Shown here piece after piece: positions 5,143 through 5,585 of a DNA stretch of 5,585 bases (position 1 is the stretch's first letter; each line of letters starts with the position of its first letter). Below the pieces are notes generated by a model. The model saw only the letters and a list, made by a program, of their open reading frames with translations, had not been told where the DNA came from and searched no databases. The stretch comes from Zavarzinia sp. (lineage in GTDB: Bacteria > Pseudomonadota > Alphaproteobacteria > Zavarziniales > Zavarziniaceae), in the NCBI GenBank assembly GCA_028694545.1, contig JAQVKV010000213.1, positions 1-5,585 on the forward strand, in the 5' to 3' direction. The position numbers were made by a program, and so were the translations under genes.

Positions 5143-5585
5143 ATGCGCCTCGAATATTTCCAGCTCGTCGACCGTATCGAGACGATGGACCCGCAGGCGG
5201 GCACCATCGTCTGCCGGGCCACGGTGCCGACCGAATCGACCGTCTTCGAAGGGCATTTCCCGGGCCATCCGCTGATGCCCGGCGTGCTCCTGCTCGAATG
5301 CATGGCGCAGACCGGCGGCCATATGATCCTGGCGCGCAACGGCTACGACAGGATGGCCTTCCTGGCCCAGGCCGACCGGGCGAAATTCCGCAGCTTCATC
5401 GTCCCCGGCGACGTGCTCGAGGTACACTCGAAGCTCACCCACGAGGGCTCGGGCTATGCCGTCTGCGAGGCGAAGATCCTGAAGGACGGCAAGGCGGTGG
5501 CGGACGCCGAGATCCGCTATCGTGTCGTCCCCTTCCCCTCGCCCGAGCTGCGGGAAAAAATGTTGGCCTTCGTCCGGACCGTGGG
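5143..5585 (+). CDS. fabZXL: FabZ-type 3-hydroxyacyl-ACP dehydratase, acpXL-linked (partial)
   Basis: Hotdog-fold dehydratase expected to remove water from 3-hydroxyacyl-AcpXL during elongation of the very-long-chain acyl chain. The signature FEGHFPGHPLMPGVL (35-49) is followed by LLECMAQTGG (50-59). H38 and E52 are 14 residues apart, as with the catalytic His/Glu pair of E. coli FabZ (H54, E68). Later blocks such as FLAQADRAKFRSFIVPGD and GSGYAVCEAKIL match the rhizobial FabZXL pattern as I recall it. The ATG at 5143 lies 9 nt after the acpXL stop with no strong ribosome site between, so coupling is likely. The window ends after 147 codons with no stop; relatives are about 150-160 aa, so only the C-terminal tail is missing. 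A general FabZ role is the main alternative, but the neighbour argues for the VLCFA type. Confidence 0.85.
   Translation, partial: MRLEYFQLVDRIETMDPQAGTIVCRATVPTESTVFEGHFPGHPLMPGVLLLECMAQTGGHMILARNGYDRMAFLAQADRAKFRSFIVPGDVLEVHSKLTHEGSGYAVCEAKILKDGKAVADAEIRYRVVPFPSPELREKMLAFVRTV

Noticed and set aside
4837..5442. Minus-strand 201-codon frame opposite acpXL and fabZXL
   Set aside because: It is antisense to two genes with clear catalytic motifs and shows no recognisable domain.

Overview
High-GC DNA with strongly GC-biased third codon positions. The gene content suggests an alphaproteobacterium: a mesaconyl-CoA hydratase (ethylmalonyl-CoA / 3-hydroxypropionate-type C4/C5 acyl-CoA metabolism), an AcpXL-type acyl carrier protein followed by a FabZ-type dehydratase (very-long-chain hydroxy fatty acid synthesis for lipid A, best known in Rhizobiales), and REP-like palindromes of the CGTCATCCCGGC... 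type that are common in alphaproteobacterial intergenic regions. All assignments come from reading motifs and remembered family sequences; no searches were run.

Layout. Positions 1-301 hold no gene I can support, only several short stem-loops and two degenerate REP-like palindromes downstream of the first operon. Positions 302-2212 (minus strand) form a tight two-gene operon: a HpcH/CitE-type CoA-ester lyase (or malyl-CoA thioesterase) followed directly by mesaconyl-CoA hydratase. Its promoter is readable at 2255-2282 (TTGCCA-N16-TATAGT on the minus strand), with a TTCGCA-N12-TGCGAA inverted repeat just upstream, where an activator would sit. Divergent from it is a pyridoxal-kinase-like gene (2380-3216, plus). 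That gene converges on a leftward pair (4379-3328, minus): a small three-helix membrane protein and a TauE/SafE-family transporter separated by 2 bp. Between the convergent ends lies a perfect 25-bp inverted repeat, each arm of which is itself a small hairpin. From 4436/4466 to the right edge, the plus strand carries a two-CxxC zinc-ribbon protein, acpXL, and a FabZ-type dehydratase cut by the window end.

How the genes work together. The lyase and hydratase act on neighbouring intermediates (mesaconyl-CoA, beta-methylmalyl-CoA, then glyoxylate + propionyl-CoA, or malyl-CoA to malate), so one operon makes sense. The acpXL-fabZ pair matches the first two genes of the known acpXL-fabZXL-fabF2XL-fabF1XL-adh-lpxXL cluster, so the remaining genes are expected beyond position 5585. 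The pyridoxal kinase and the transporter pair have no obvious pathway link to either cluster. I see no mobile element, CRISPR array, tRNA or rRNA. No clearly new system is present. The items most worth checking are the operator/promoter of the hydratase operon, the enzyme type of the lyase, the REP family, and the zinc-ribbon gene in front of acpXL.
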